64,000 bases of DNA from Eublepharis macularius (lineage: Eukaryota; Chordata; Lepidosauria; Squamata; Eublepharidae), in contig NC_072799.1 of the NCBI RefSeq assembly GCF_028583425.1, forward strand, positions 86,104,217-86,168,216. Reading direction: 5' to 3'. Positions 12,132 through 24,034 of the stretch are shown one piece after another. The notes below the pieces were generated by a model, which ran no database searches, was not told the DNA's origin, and saw only the letters and a list, made by a program, of their open reading frames with translations. Numbering within the stretch: position 1 is the stretch's first letter; every line of letters starts with the position of its first letter. Both the position numbers and the translations under genes were made by a program.

Positions 12132-13058
12132 ATTGAGGAGAGTTAACTCTTTTTAGGACTGCAATGTTAATTGCCTTTACACCAGCTTGCTTGGAATCTG
12201 CATGAGGAAATGACATATTTTTATAAATAACATATAAATAAAATAAACCACCCCTGGCAATTTCCAAATTAGCTGAAAACAAAAACGTCACTGCTGAAAC
12301 TGTATTCCTGACTGAAACCAACAGAAATGAGTAAAGACTCTAAAATACATTTAATAATGATAAGAATTATAAGATAATAATAAAAGTAATAAACATATTA
12401 GCAAGCCACATACATTTTTGTGCACATGCCTAGTTTTGAAATCTCATTATACATGACACTAAAATCTCTGGGCAGGAAAAGGCAAAGGTCAGGTCACTAC
12501 AAGAGGCTTGTGGCTTCAGATCAATAACAGCAAAGAAGACATTTGAAAAAGGGCAGACGAACTAGAAGCCCGTGTTATCTCAGCAAGATAAGAATGACTA
12601 TGGTGGAATCTTTTTGGTTGCTGACTCCTCAGAATCCCAGTCAGAACATACAGAGATGGTCTCAACTGATGGAAATTCCACAACAAATTAAGATACCGAT
12701 TGTACTAGAGCTACTTCTTCCTTTGTGACTTTTAAAAGACCAAGATAACGCAGCCTCTGATCACCTGAAGGAGATTTTTGAAGGGGGAGAAAGGCTGGAA
12801 AATAGGTGAGAGCTATTCAACACATGGAATAGCACGAAGAGGAGAAAAAGAGGCACATGTAAGCATAGGCTTTGTCTTGGCACTGCTCCTTCAGCTGTCC
12901 AACCTCTTGACAAGCTCCCTGAAGTGCCTCATTGCCCTCTGCTTGTTGTGGGAGATGTACTGCACGAAGCCACTTGCCATCCACCTCTTTGCTGAAATCT
13001 GGCATTTTCCCACATCTCTTCAACCTGGACCCCCCCAGCTTCTCAATCTCCCAGATGG
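12132..13058. other. Unassigned intergenic sequence
   Basis: I see no gene or named repeat. The 136-codon open frame at 12,778-13,188 runs on into the neighbouring MITE and so cannot be a real coding region. Confidence 0.45.
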
Positions 13059-13066
13059 GTCACCAT

Positions 13067-13432
13067 TAGAGGTGGGCATGAACCGAAATACGAACCGGCA
13101 GTTCATCACGAATCGGGCCTTTTTTTTGGTTCATGTACCAGCGGTTCGTCAGAGGGCATTTCTGACATACCACGATGAACCACTATGATATTTAGGCAGG
13201 TTTGGTTGGTTCATTTTTCAGTTTGTCACTGCAGACAGCCTGGCGCTGCCCAATCAGTTTCCTAGCCAACAGGGGGATGGGCTTTTTACAGACCTTCTGC
13301 TTCCCTGGAAGTGATGTATTCATGAAACAAACAAACTAGTTTGCGAACCAGGCAATTTCATGCCAGTTTGTGAAACATGATGAACTATGAACTGCAATGA
13401 ACCACCGTTTTCCTGGTTCATGCCCATCTCTA
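13067..13432. mobile_element. hAT-type MITE with perfect 8-bp target duplication
   Basis: This 366-bp element begins TAGAGGTGGGCATGAACC and ends with the inverted partner GGTTCATGCCCATCTCTA. The 8-bp duplication GTCACCAT flanks it at 13,059-13,066 and 13,433-13,440, the hallmark size for hAT transposases. It has no coding capacity, and the interior is rich in GAACC/GGTTC words, as in other hAT MITEs. The terminal sequence resembles that of the 7-kb hAT at 39.8-46.9 kb (TAGACATGGGCACGAA), so a related transposase may have moved it. Confidence 0.92.
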
Positions 13433-13440
13433 GTCACCAT

Positions 13441-14076
13441 ACAAAGTAAATTTGGACTTGTGGATCACTATATCAGAAAGCTTGCAAACCAGTGGCATAT
13501 CCTATTTGTAAACCAAAACACAAATACTGAGAATCGAAAAGATCTGCAACTCAAAGTTTGGACCATCCCATGTCATACACCTCCACATTCAGGGGACTCT
13601 GCCCTCCAAGTGGACTGATGATGTTTCCTTGCCCAAAACTCAGTTCTTGTGCTAGTAACTCCGAAGTGGGGCACCAGCAGCAAAAAAAGCACATGCAGAA
13701 ACTGGGGGAAAGCTTTACACCAAAAGAATCTTTGGACTATCCCAAATCATACATCCCTACACTCTGGAGATATGCACTGGTGCCTGGTCCAAACACTGGT
13801 TCTGGAACAAAGAGCTTCTGTTTGGGTTGCCTCCAAGAACATTGCATTTGGAAGGAGATTTGAATAAGTTACTAGAGTGGCTGCATGCCCCCTTCATCCC
13901 GAAATGTTGAGCAATCTCAAGAGGATAGTGATGTTTTGAAAGACCTTGGGAGGGGTCAAAGTATGGCAAAGGATTTTATGGGGAGGGTGTATTCCTTTTT
14001 AAAATGAGTAACAACCATGCTATACAACTAGGCTTATCTTTTACTTGCTTATGACTACGGTTACCAATCTCCAGTT
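13441..14076. other. Unassigned sequence with an internal duplication
   Basis: Two imperfect copies of one segment lie about 185 bp apart: GGACCATCCCATGTCATACA near 13,560 and GGACTATCCCAAATCATACA near 13,735, each followed by a similar CTACACTC/CCACATTC stretch. No gene is recognised. Confidence 0.4.
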
Positions 14077-14870
14077 AGGGTTGCCAGGTATCCGGTATTC
14101 ACCTGGACAGTCTGGTATTTGGGGGACTGTCTAGGGAAATGCTCCCGGAACACCGGACACCTCCCCCTCTCTTCCTCCATTGCCCAGGTGAGGTCTCACG
14201 TGCAGCACCAGCAGTAGTGTCCAGCCCGCCTGGGCAGTCTCTGCACACTCCTGCTGGCCTGGGCACCTGGGTGGCTTCCTGAAGCTGCACATGTCTGCAG
14301 GAGTAGTTGGCAAGTTCAGGCACCTGGATGCAGCCTCAGCAGCAGTTCTGCTGGCCTCCTGAGGCTGCATGAGTCCACTCTCCAATGCAGCCTGGAGCTC
14401 TTCAGGAATTACAACTGATCTCCAGACTACAGAAATCAGTTCCCCAGGAGAAAATGGCTGCTTCAGAGAATGAACTAGCATTATTTCATAGCTGACTTTT
14501 CGCATACTTGTCCAGAAGGGTAGCCTACCACCATTGTCATAAAGCAAGGCTCTTCATTTACTATCAGGAATCTTTCTGATCATTTGGAAAGGTGGTTGGG
14601 GAAATTGGATTCTATGAAAAATGTGTCAAACTACAAGTACATCTAGCATTTCCAGCCTCCAGGTGGTGACTGAAAATCTCCTGGAATTACAACTGATCAG
14701 CCGATAGAGTTCTCTTGCCGTGGAGAAAAGGGCTGCTTTGTAGGGTGGACTCTATGGCATTATATCCCACTGAGGCCCTTCCCCTCATCAAACCCCACCC
14801 TCTCTAGGCTCCACTCAAAATCTCCAGGGATTTTCCAATCTGGAACTGGAAACCCCAAGAACATCCTCTA
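14077..14870 (+). repeat. Cluster of interspersed repeats (TAGGGTTGCCA type)
   Basis: The stretch opens with TAGGGTTGCCAGGT. It then carries two copies of a segment with GGAATTACAACTGATC, AGAAAATGGCTGCTT and GGTGGACTCTATGGCATTAT (near 14,405-14,465 and 14,690-14,780). The same words occur inverted at 16,916-17,147. It is probably a set of nested non-autonomous DNA elements; exact borders are not resolved. Confidence 0.45.
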
Positions 14871-15243
14871 ATTCTACCTCAACAGCCCAATGCCAGTTGG
14901 ATTCCCTAATCCTTCCTGATCTATGTTACTGATCTGTGGGGAAAGGCATGCGATTTTGATTCACTTTTTCACCATCATCAACATTTAGGCATCTGTTAAA
15001 AAGTGGAATATTTATATTTTTATCATGCACCATCAAGGGAAACTCAAACAATGACTTAAGATGTCTGTTTTCTGAAGAAGGGGGCTCTGAATTTCAAAAG
15101 CTTACACCCTGAAAATCTTGTTGGTCTCTAAGATGCCACTGGACTTGAATTTGTCTGCTTTCTACAAGGATCTTTGATTTTTAAAAAAATTGAATGTAAT
15201 ATGTAAGACATATCAACAGTGAATCTGAGTTTAGAGATCAAGG

Positions 15244-15333
15244 CTGCAATCCTCAGTGAAGTCAGACTGCTTAAATGGCATTGAAGTCACATTAAATCAA
15301 ATTGGATATAGGCAGCTGCTTGTAGGATTGCAG
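15244..15333. repeat. Short foldback repeat (GCAATCCT type)
   Basis: The element opens with GGCTGCAATCCT and ends with AGGATTGCAGCC, a 12-bp perfect terminal inverted repeat. Three similar elements occur at 16.5, 32.5 and 61.8 kb. It is non-coding and is best described as a small MITE. Confidence 0.65.
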
Positions 15334-15639
15334 CCCAAACCTACATTGCCTTGACAGATTATTTCTCACAATTATGTTTGCTGAGATTTACTGAAATCAA
15401 ATTGGAGTTTTTTTACTCTTGTTGGATGTAACGCAGAAGAGAAAATAAAGGCTTATGGCAAGATGAATACAAAAGCACAAGTAATTAGGTGAACGAGCAA
15501 TTGGATGTGTGCTTTTTCAGGATTATATATGCAACATAATGGCATTCTCACAGATGTGTATCCATCAAATTCTATCACAGGCGATGGGAAAACACCGACT
15601 ACTATAATGTTTGATTCCACTGTTTATGCCATGACTCTT

Positions 15640-15818
15640 TTAACACATGAAACTGCCTTATATTGAGTCAGGCTGTTGGTCTATCAAGATCAGTATGGTG
15701 TGCAAGTAGATTTCCAAAGTCTCCCTGATCCTTTTCAACAGGGGGCACCAGGGATTAAACCTGGGACCTTCTACACACAAAGCAGATGCTCTGCCACTGA
15801 GCCATAAACCTCCCCTTT
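15640..15818 (-). repeat. tRNA-derived SINE
   Basis: On the minus strand the head reads as a degenerate tRNA: an A-box-like GGCTCAGTGGCAGAGC and a B-box-like GGTTTAATCCC. After the head comes a body that ends near ATAAGGCAGTTTCATG. This is a known squamate SINE style, not a tRNA gene: the cloverleaf is imperfect and the body continues past the tRNA part. Confidence 0.75.
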
Positions 15819-16496
15819 GCTTTATGCAGTGAACTTATTTTTATCAGTGATTTTTGTCGATGTTATTTTAATTAGGGCTTCCTTCTACAGAAAAAAGTTG
15901 GCATAATTCCTCAGCTACTGTGAAACCATTGTGTAAAACTGCCCATACAAAATTTGTCTTTCCATGGATTCTAGGAAAGGAACATGGAAGACCATGCTAT
16001 TTAAAGAATGAATCGGGGATGACTCAAGAGTTAAATAAGGAGGGAGAGAAGAATGAAATAAGCTAGAGGTTGCCATTAAGATCTATATTGTCAGTACAGT
16101 AAACACATTTCTCAAACTGCTCATTTTAATGTGACAGCCTAAAATAACATCCATGCTGGGTTTACTTCCTTACTCAAAAGCAATTTATTTCATGCCACTC
16201 TAGGGGCTGTTTGTACAACACGAGGCTTTAATGGGCATACACAGTAAAGTCTCAAAACACAACTGATAGAATAGAATTGTATGCAGTCAAGCATTTGGAA
16301 AAAGGGAGGGCAACATGGAAAGAAATCCTAAGTCACTGGAGTCCCAGAGATTCAGCATTTCAGTTTATGTATACTAAAATAACGAACAAGTGATTGTTTA
16401 TATAGTCAAGTTTTATAAGCCATTTTATGGTTGTACTAGGATATGTCCTACTAACACTGGGAGATCCTCTAGGAAGTGAAATTTATGGGGACAATA
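15819..16496. other. Unassigned intergenic sequence
   Basis: A/T-rich sequence without recognisable gene, RNA or repeat signature. Confidence 0.45.
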
Positions 16497-16580
16497 CAGT
16501 GCAATCCTAAACAGAGTAACACCCTTTTAAATCCTTTGAAATGAATGGGCTCAGAAGAGTGTAACTCTGCCCAGAAACGC
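16497..16580. repeat. Short foldback repeat (GCAATCCT type), degraded
   Basis: It opens with CAGTGCAATCCTAAACAGAG, has GAAATGAATGGGCT in the middle, and continues with GTGTAACTCTGCC. The terminal inverted repeat is eroded at the right end. It is the same family as the copies at 15.2, 32.5 and 61.8 kb. Confidence 0.55.
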
Positions 16581-16915
16581 ATTAATAGTCACTCATTGGT
16601 AAGAATTTCTTCTTAGCCTTGAAATACAGATGACGTACTGAGATCACCTGAGCATCCCTGTTCGCATTGGCTCTAGCCTCCAATTGGGCTAGAGGCAGCT
16701 AGAAGGCAGGTCAATGCTTTAGCTAAGAGTTCCTGGGTTGCACTCCTACCCATGTCCATATATTGGCCTGCTTTGCACTAATACACCAAAGTGGTGACAC
16801 GCAGGCAACATACCACTAGCACAACTTTCCCTAACAGAGAATTCTGTGCTGTTTGGTTACACACCATTACCTAACAGATCACTGTGCCTTTCTATAAAGT
16901 GATGAATTTTATCCA

Positions 16916-17147
16916 ACTAGGGTTGCCAATTCTAGGCTGAAAAATTCCTGGAGATTCAGGAATGGAGCCTGGGGAAAGAGAAGTTTTGCGGGGGGACATC
17001 AGTGGGGTATAATGTCATAGAGTCCACTCTTCCAAGCAGCCATTTTCTCCAGAGGAACTGATCACCGTAGTCTGGAGGATCAGTCGTAATTTTGGGAGAT
17101 TGCCAGGCTCCACCTGGAGGCTACTACTAAAAGGAGGGATGCCGCTG
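16916..17147 (+). repeat. Interspersed repeat of the TAGGGTTGCCA type
   Basis: It opens with CTAGGGTTGCCAATTC and carries, inverted, the words of the 14.4-14.8 kb repeats (AAGCAGCCATTTTCTCC, then GATCAGT and a CTCCACCTGGAGG). Those words form a partial foldback with the opening. It is non-coding. Confidence 0.5.
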
Positions 17148-19824
17148 AGTACCAACCAGGATGATAAGAACACAAAACTCCTGCGGTAAGAATTAAGGTA
17201 TTTAAAGTGCACCATGCAAATAAGCAATTTCAATGTATAATGTAAACACTACTTACAACTCAATCCAATACAAAATAGACAATGCAATAAATCTTACATA
17301 ACGTGCAAATGCAAGATGCATATACAATTCTTACAAAGTGCAACCATGCAATGAAAAGCTCCTTCCACAATATTGCAATTCCAAAATATATATGAGGAAC
17401 ATTTAAGAGAAAACAGTAGGGAGTGTCCTTTTACTACCCTACTGGGGTGTGGCACAGTCCTCAGAGCCTCTGCAGGATGGTTTTTAATCCTCTGTTCTTC
17501 TCAATAAGAATTAATGAGGCAATGCTGTAGAGGAGGGCCACCAACATAGGTGTAGGCGGGGTCCAAAACCTGCTGAGAACCACTCAACAGGCGCTAGCAA
17601 TTCTCCTGTTTTGCAGGGCTTTATCCAGAGGGTTCAAATTCAGCCGATTTGCCACATCTGGCCTTCCAGTGTATTCCTTTCTCCACAATCAACATCCACA
17701 ATGGGTTTGAAAAAGGTGACAATTTTCAAGAGGAACTCCATGCCACCGCATTCCAGCTGAAAAAAAGCCCTGCCTTCATCTTTGTCAAAAGCTGGAGAGC
17801 TGATGTCAATCAGAGCAAACAATACTAGATAGACCAAGATGAGTGGCCATGTTTGTCTGTCTGTAGCAGTAGAAAAGAGCAAGAATCTAGTAGCACCTAT
17901 AAGACCAAATTAGACTATTGACCATCAGATACCAGATGGCCTGATTTGGTATCAGGGAGGTTCATACATTCAAATTAGCCCTTGGGTATTTAAATAAATT
18001 GAAAGTGACGAGTAGAAAATCACTAATGCAAATAACTGAGGGAGTGTTTGCAGACTATGAAAGTTGGCATATGAAAGCTGGGAAAGGTGGGATAAAAACT
18101 AATCTAGAGAAGAGAAAAATGCCATAACCTGATGCAGGGATAGGTGTTCGCTGGTTGCTGCAGGGTGGAAAAGTCAAACGGATGGAGCCTATTTCTAGGG
18201 ATGCAGTTTGGGGTGTTCCTTGCTTTCCTTATGTGGTAGAAATTGCTAGGTGTATTGTGTTCCAGCTTAAGCTGGTTTGCTACTGTGGCCATTCCAGCAG
18301 AAAGTCAAATTTGGACATAGTCATACATAATTTTAACAATTTTCCAAATGCTATGCATTCTAATGGAGCTCCCTTGGCTTGTATTGCTGCTTCCTTGTTT
18401 TAATTTCTCTTCCTTTTGGGTATCTTATTTGGGTATCCAAAGGACTATCTTCTCCCATAGTAACCTGCTCAAACCTTACAATGATTGGTGAAAGGCCTTT
18501 TTGTAGGAACATGCTTTATTAGAGATGAGATTGGCAGATTCTCGTGGGAGATCTTTCTCAGATAGTATCTGTAAGTTGTGAAATTCCTGGCATTGGCACC
18601 ATTATTGCAGATCTTCCAGATAATTTTGAAGTCTTTTGTTCCAGAAGACCTCTAAAGTGGTGGATTTACTGACTGACTGTTGAACTGTGCCATCCCCCCT
18701 TTTAATGGATCCTTCCATTAGTTTTAAAAAATGTTTTAAATAATTCAAAGGCAATTATTGTTCTCTTTATGGAACCATGGGGGCCCTTTCAGGGGCTGAA
18801 AGTCCACATAAAATCTACTAAATAAATAAACATTAAATAAACGAGACTTCTAAAATATAGCTATCCACTGTATGGAGATAAGACAGTCCTCACACAAAGA
18901 CTCACAATATAAAGGACAGGAGAAGCTCTAAGGAAAGGGAAATTTTAAAAAACTGAAGCAGAAATAGCAGGCCAACTTAGGAAAAGAGGGATAGGGAAAG
19001 GGAGTTAGGAATGTTTTCTGAAAGCAGGTAAAGAGCCTACATTGCCACCTCACAGTGGGAGACCAGGCTTCAAATCCCCGTTCAGCCACAGTTTAACTGA
19101 ACAGTTTTGGGTAAGTCATGTCTCTCTCAGTACATAAACTAAAAGGGACCTAGATCTCAGGGTGTGAGAACAAGCCCTATGCTTATGAGATACATGGATA
19201 ACAAATTAACCAGCCTACTGCCTACACAGTGGTGATGTTAAAGAGCTGCAATGGCATGTTTGAATAACACTCCCAATTTCGTAAATCAGCAGGGCCAGGT
19301 ACCTCAGAAATATTAACTGCAGTGCAATTCCAACCCCATCCCATCAATATGAATAATTAAAATTTTAGGATTTCAAGGAAGATGGACACAATCCATCAAA
19401 GATGATCACTCATTAAAGAGCAGGAAGTAGTTCTTCTAATGAAGAGAAGTAGACAGTTGGATCCATCTAGCCTGGATTCAAGATGGCAAAAATTCCAGCT
19501 GATTGCAAAAAACTAAAAAAAAAAACCCCAAATGAAAAGATCTTTTCAAATTGAATGGCTGGACAATGAAATGGAGAGTGAGAACCAGAATATGTAAATG
19601 CAAAATGGTGATAGTGGGAAATCTGAACTTCATGTCTTCACTGTAGGCTGAACTCAAAGTGGCTTATCAGGAAAGAGATCTTTGAACAGTGGTGGCTAGT
19701 TTTATTTGGTTATTTATGTTAGTAATAGTTCCCTTTTCTCACTGAGATTTAAGATGGAAAATGTCACAATGTGGGGGAGGTAACATTGTACAAGGCAAGT
19801 CTCATAATGTCATTGTCAGGCTCC
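17148..19824. other. Unassigned intergenic sequence with scattered relics
   Basis: No host exon is visible. A hAT MITE relic is listed at 17,612-17,773. A worn SINE body with GGCTTCAAATCCCCGTTCAGCC lies near 19,065-19,090. A (TC)n microsatellite sits just beyond, at about 20,005-20,031. Confidence 0.4.
17612..17773. repeat. hAT MITE relic (CAGGGCTTT type)
   Basis: It starts with CAGGGCTTTATCC and ends AAAAAAAGCCCTG. Its right part, from GACAATTTTCAAGAGG to the end, closely matches the right part of the MITE at 37,719-38,059. The flanks show no clear 8-bp duplication, so it is older or damaged. Confidence 0.55.
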
Positions 19825-21476
19825 ATGCCAAGGGCATCGGAGCCTGGGGGAGGGGGGTTGTGCTCTCCAGATTGACCCTTCCTTCCTGGTGGGCTCAGGA
19901 GGGCCCTCAGAAGTAGGGGGAAGGAGGGGGGTTTACAGCACCCGCGCACCCTCTCTCCCTCCCAGGGTTGATCTGGATTCACTGCTATCTCTCTTTCCGT
20001 CTGCTCGCTCACTCTCTCTCTCTCTCTCTCTAGCTTCTCCATTCTGTCTTCCAACTACTACTCCTCAATGACCCCTGCCACAAACCCACGTCCTACTCAG
20101 GCTTAGGCTGACCTTCCCCTACCCTGAGGTAAAACGTCTCCTCTTTAAGCCTATGAAGCTGTATACTGAGCTGGGAAGCCTCTGGTAGCGCGGTTGATGT
20201 TAAGCTTCAACTTTCCTTCTTGTCCCACCCTTAAGAATTATTAAAAATGGTTACCCAGCCAAGTCTTAGTAGGGAATAGATCAGGGGTTTGCACTTTCCT
20301 TTAGCAGAAACTGGCACACAAGGCTTGGGGAGGTTCAAAAGGTAACAGAAGGTTTATTTGCCGTAGGTTAAAGTCAAAAGGCAGGTAGGCAGGTGTTTGA
20401 ACTGAAGAAACAGAAAAGTTTTTGTACAGGAACTTCACTGGTGTGAGGCACAAAACACTTGGTTTAACACTAGGTTGCTGGCTTCTTTCACAGGTTGACA
20501 GTGCTTCACAGATGTTACACTTTATATACTCAAACACAAACACAGCATGACTTCCCCTCTTCTCCAGACTTAAGGGTGCTCCATTGAGACAAACCCTTCC
20601 TAGATACTGGGCAGGCGTTATAGTTATGAGCTATAACCCTGTTCCTGGCACTGAAGGGGAGACTCCTTTCTGCCCACTTCCTTGGCCCACCATAAGTCCC
20701 AGCTCTCTCAAGTCTAAGCAGGGCAGGAGTTAGTGCTGGTTTTTCCCACTCTAGTCCGAGGGCTAACAGTGCTTCACAGACATTATTTCCTCTCACAGAG
20801 GATTCTCTGGCCGACCCTCTCTGGTCCAAAGCCAGGCTCCAACTCCCTCCCGCTCTCTTGTTTACTCTCTCCCTCCAACTGCCAGCTTCCCCAACGTTCC
20901 ATCCCCAACGGCCATTTCAGGCTAGGCACATTGGGGGGGGGGGAGGAATGTCAATCATACTTTCACTGACTGGAAATCTCAGCCTCTGAAGCTGAGTCAG
21001 TCACAACCCCACTTTTATAGAGTCTTCCTCTTGGGTAACTCATCCCTCCTCCTGGCTTCGCCTTCACCTGGGGGAATTGGTGGTGGTGCTGGCTGGTCCG
21101 GGACTCTTGAGGGCATCTCCAGCCTTTTGCCTCGTCTGGGTTTCAAATGATCGTCCTGTGGGGCAGGGCTGGCTGGGACCCACCTGCCAGTATGGTCACA
21201 TTGCTGCATCTGTATTCCTATCTGCCTGGCTTGTCCCACGGGGCTGGTGCCACATCCAAGGGGTTGCTGAAGCCTAGGTGGAGCCCGCGATTGTCGAGTG
21301 CGGCCTCAGCTGGCTTGTCCATTGCTGATGTGGCCCCGTCTGCTGTGGTCTTGGCAGCAACCCTCGCTGCTGCCCATGTCTTCCGCATCGGTGGATCTGC
21401 GCTCTCCATCGGGCCTGTGAGGCGAGTCCAGAGAGGGCTGAGCCACCGACCCCAGACAGCCGTTATATGAATCTAT
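19825..21476 (+). repeat. LTR-like repeat (fossil) with an insertion
   Basis: It begins TGTCAGGCTCC and ends CCCCAGACA, and it shares internal words with the shorter copy at 48,928-49,818 (GGCTCAGG, a run of C/T-rich words, a CACTTTTAT segment and the same end). The extra length (roughly 20.1-21.0 kb) suggests a later insertion. It could be a solo long terminal repeat. No target duplication is evident, and it contains no convincing coding frame. Confidence 0.35.
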
Positions 21477-21951
21477 GACCACATTGAAAGTCACACTAAA
21501 AGGTGAAATGGTGAGAGTGTCTTATAAGGATTTGCCATAGAGCTTACAGGATAACCCTGAGCTAGTAATTCACTTTTTCCTTCTGCCAAATTTACCTCAT
21601 AGCGCTGTTGTGAGAATAATATGGGGAAGTGAGAACGCTAAGCTTCTTAGAGTAAGGGCAGGATATATAAATCTATTAAATAAATTGATGAAATACTGGA
21701 TTGTGTCCTACCACACAGCTCTGGCTAAAGGGTCAAGTATGCTCTGTGAGTGGAGAAACAAGTGGTGGTGGTGGACCATGCCTTGCACTGACAGAATTCA
21801 CCCCACACCAGTGGTATACATGACCTACAAATGAATTGAGTGATAGGATAGAACCCACAGAGATAACTTCTTGTTGCCTAATCCTAAAAAAAGAGATTGA
21901 TGAGATGAGAAAGATGCAAAAAAGGCAATCAAAATGATCAAGGATTATATA
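21477..21951. other. Intergenic sequence with SINE tail
   Basis: The words GGGCAGGATATATAAAT followed by TTAAATAAAT near 21,657-21,685 look like the Bov-B-like tail of a Sauria SINE. The head is not recognisable. Nothing else is assigned. Confidence 0.35.
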
Positions 21952-23095
21952 ACCATAGAATCATAGAATCATAGAGTTGGAAGGGGCCATACAGACCATC
22001 TAGTCCAACCCCCTGCCCAGTGCAGGATCAGCCTAAAGCATCTCTGACAAGTATTCATCCAGCCTCTTCTTGAAAACTGCCAGTGAGGGGGAGCTCACCA
22101 CCTCCCTAGGCAGCTGATTCCACTTTTGAACTACTCTGACAGTGAAAAAGTTTTTCCTAATATCCAGTCGGTACCTTTGTGCATGTAGTTTTAGCCCATT
22201 GCTTCGCATCCTACCCTCTGCTGCCAACTGGAACAGCTCCCTGCCCTCCTCCAAATGACAGCCTTTCAAATACTTAAAGAGAGCAATCATGTCCCCCCTC
22301 AACCTCCTCTTCTCCAAACTAAACATTCCCAGGGCCCTCAGCCTTTCCTTGTAGGGCTCAGTCTCCAGACCCCTGATCATCCTCGTCGCTCTCCTCTGCG
22401 CCCTCTTGATTTTGTCCACATCCTTTTTGAAGTGAGGCCTCCAGAACTGCACACAATACTCCAGGTGTGGCCTGACCAAGGCAGTATAGAGAGGGGCTAT
22501 GACCTCCTGCGATTTCGATGCTATGGCCCCTTTGATACAACCCAGGATTGAATTAGCCTTTTTTGCCACCGCATCACACTGACTGCTCATATTCAGTTTA
22601 CAGTCCACTCTTACCCCAAGATCCCTTTCACATATACTACTGCCCAGAAGTGTATCCCCCATCCAGTATTTGTGCTTCTCATTTTTGTGGCCCAGATGTA
22701 ATACTGTGCACTTGTCTTTGTTGAATTGCATCCTATTCACAGCTGCCCACTTCTCCAGAGTATTCAGGTCTTGTTGAATTTTAATTCTATCTTCTTGGGT
22801 GTTTGCTACCCCTCCCAATTTGGTATCATCAGCAAATTTAATGAGCAGCCCTTCCACTCCTTCATCCAGATCATTGATAAAATTATTGAAAAGTACCGGG
22901 CCCAAAACCGAGCCCTGCGGCACCCCACTGGACACCTCCCTCCAATATGATGAAACGCTGTTGACCACCACTCTTTGAGTGTGGACCTCCAACCAGTTCC
23001 CTATCCAACTGTCCTATAGTCTACTCCACAGTCTTCCAGTTTGCCCATCAGAATGTCATGGGGGACCTTATCAAAAGCTTTACTGAAATCCAAAC
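21952..23095 (-). mobile_element. CR1 LINE, 5'-truncated
   Basis: A minus-strand CR1 retrotransposon fragment. Its 3' end is the classic CR1 terminus: on the minus strand the 8-bp word ATTCTATG is repeated in tandem after CCAACTCTATG (near 21,955-21,985). The body encodes the C-terminal half of the CR1 reverse transcriptase. The 5' end is lost near 23,095, as in most CR1 copies. Confidence 0.93.
22033..22992 (-). pseudogene. CR1 reverse transcriptase, C-terminal half
   Basis: A single uninterrupted frame of about 319 codons carries late reverse transcriptase motifs: SSGVPQGSVLGPVLF, then the catalytic FADDTK, the thumb region with RDLGVRVDCKL, and the CR1 C-terminal part with RPHLEYCVQFW, KIKRAQRRATRMI and WNQLPREVV. 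The endonuclease and N-terminal RT are absent because the copy is truncated, so it cannot be functional, but the open frame implies a fairly young insertion. Confidence 0.9.
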
Positions 23096-23254
23096 CTTCC
23101 CTCTAGGACAGATTAAATTATTAGAGGATTTTAGTTATGAAAAGGATGTATAAAATAATGCACAGTATTGAAATTACACATAAAAATAAATGTTTCTTCC
23201 ACTTTCTGAACACTACAACTAAGATCTAAGCAAGGAAAATGATTAGCAATAGGC

Positions 23255-23400
23255 CAGGCCAGTAAAGTACTTCTTCATGCAATGAATAGTTAACTTATGG
23301 AACTTACTGCCACAAAATGTAGTGATTACCACTGTCTCAGATGGCTTTAATAGGGGATTCAACAGCATGGAGAATGGGTCTATCAACAACTGTTAGCCAC
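23255..23400 (+). repeat. CR1/L3-like LINE 3' fragment
   Basis: The words ACTTCTTCATGCAATGAATA, ATGGAACTTACTGCCACAA and GATGGCTTTAATAGG match a widespread amniote LINE 3' region. A copy of the following part of the same region lies at 47,170-47,443. Confidence 0.5.
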
Positions 23401-24021
23401 AATAACTCAAAAGAACTTCAAGGTTCAAAACCAATTGACAGGAAGCGAGCAGCAGGACGCACCTTAGCCATCTTGTCGGCTTCCTAGAGCCATCTTGCAG
23501 GTCACTGCTAAACAGTATGCTGATTGGATAGATGTTTGACATAATGTGTCAGGTTTCTCTTATGTTCACATTTAGAGCCCACGAATTTCTGAGTGCCAGA
23601 GTGCTTAATTCTCCCATAGATATCAATGGCACTTATAAAATGATTGCATTCTTCCCCTGGGACTGGTTTGAGCTATTTTGTTGCCCTAAGCAAGTACACC
23701 ACCTGTTGTCTTCTCCCACGGGAGCAAGCCTGAGCAAAAACTATACCTGTGTCGTCCTCATTGACCAGGAGGAAGCCAAATATCATTGTGCCATCCCCAA
23801 GTTGGATAGCTTGGATGGAGAACCAGTTCTGCTGGGGCCACTACTAGACAGTCTATGCTTTGCCGCTCTAAATATGATGGTCAGTCAGAACATACAAACC
23901 ACACCCACCAAATCTTTCCAAGGAAAGTATTTTGGGCATGGCTCAATGTAATTCCACAAGTTTCCAGTTGCCACTGTTTCTAATCTACCAGAGGCCTGAG
24001 GAACCACAAGTCTTTATTAAC
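23401..24021. other. Unassigned intergenic sequence
   Basis: It contains a 139-codon plus-strand open frame (23,532-23,951) that I do not recognise. There is no domain, signal peptide or splice context, so I leave it as a chance frame. Confidence 0.4.
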
Positions 24022-24034
24022 TGTAAATGCTAAA

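Noticed and set aside
12778-13188. 136-codon plus-strand open frame
   Set aside because: It crosses the target duplication and the end of a MITE, so it cannot be an old coding region.
15640-15818. tRNA gene on the minus strand (also at 56,530-56,618)
   Set aside because: A- and B-box-like words are present, but the cloverleaf is imperfect and a SINE body or other repeat follows.
23532-23951. 139-codon plus-strand open frame
   Set aside because: No domain, no splice context and no codon signal that I can see.
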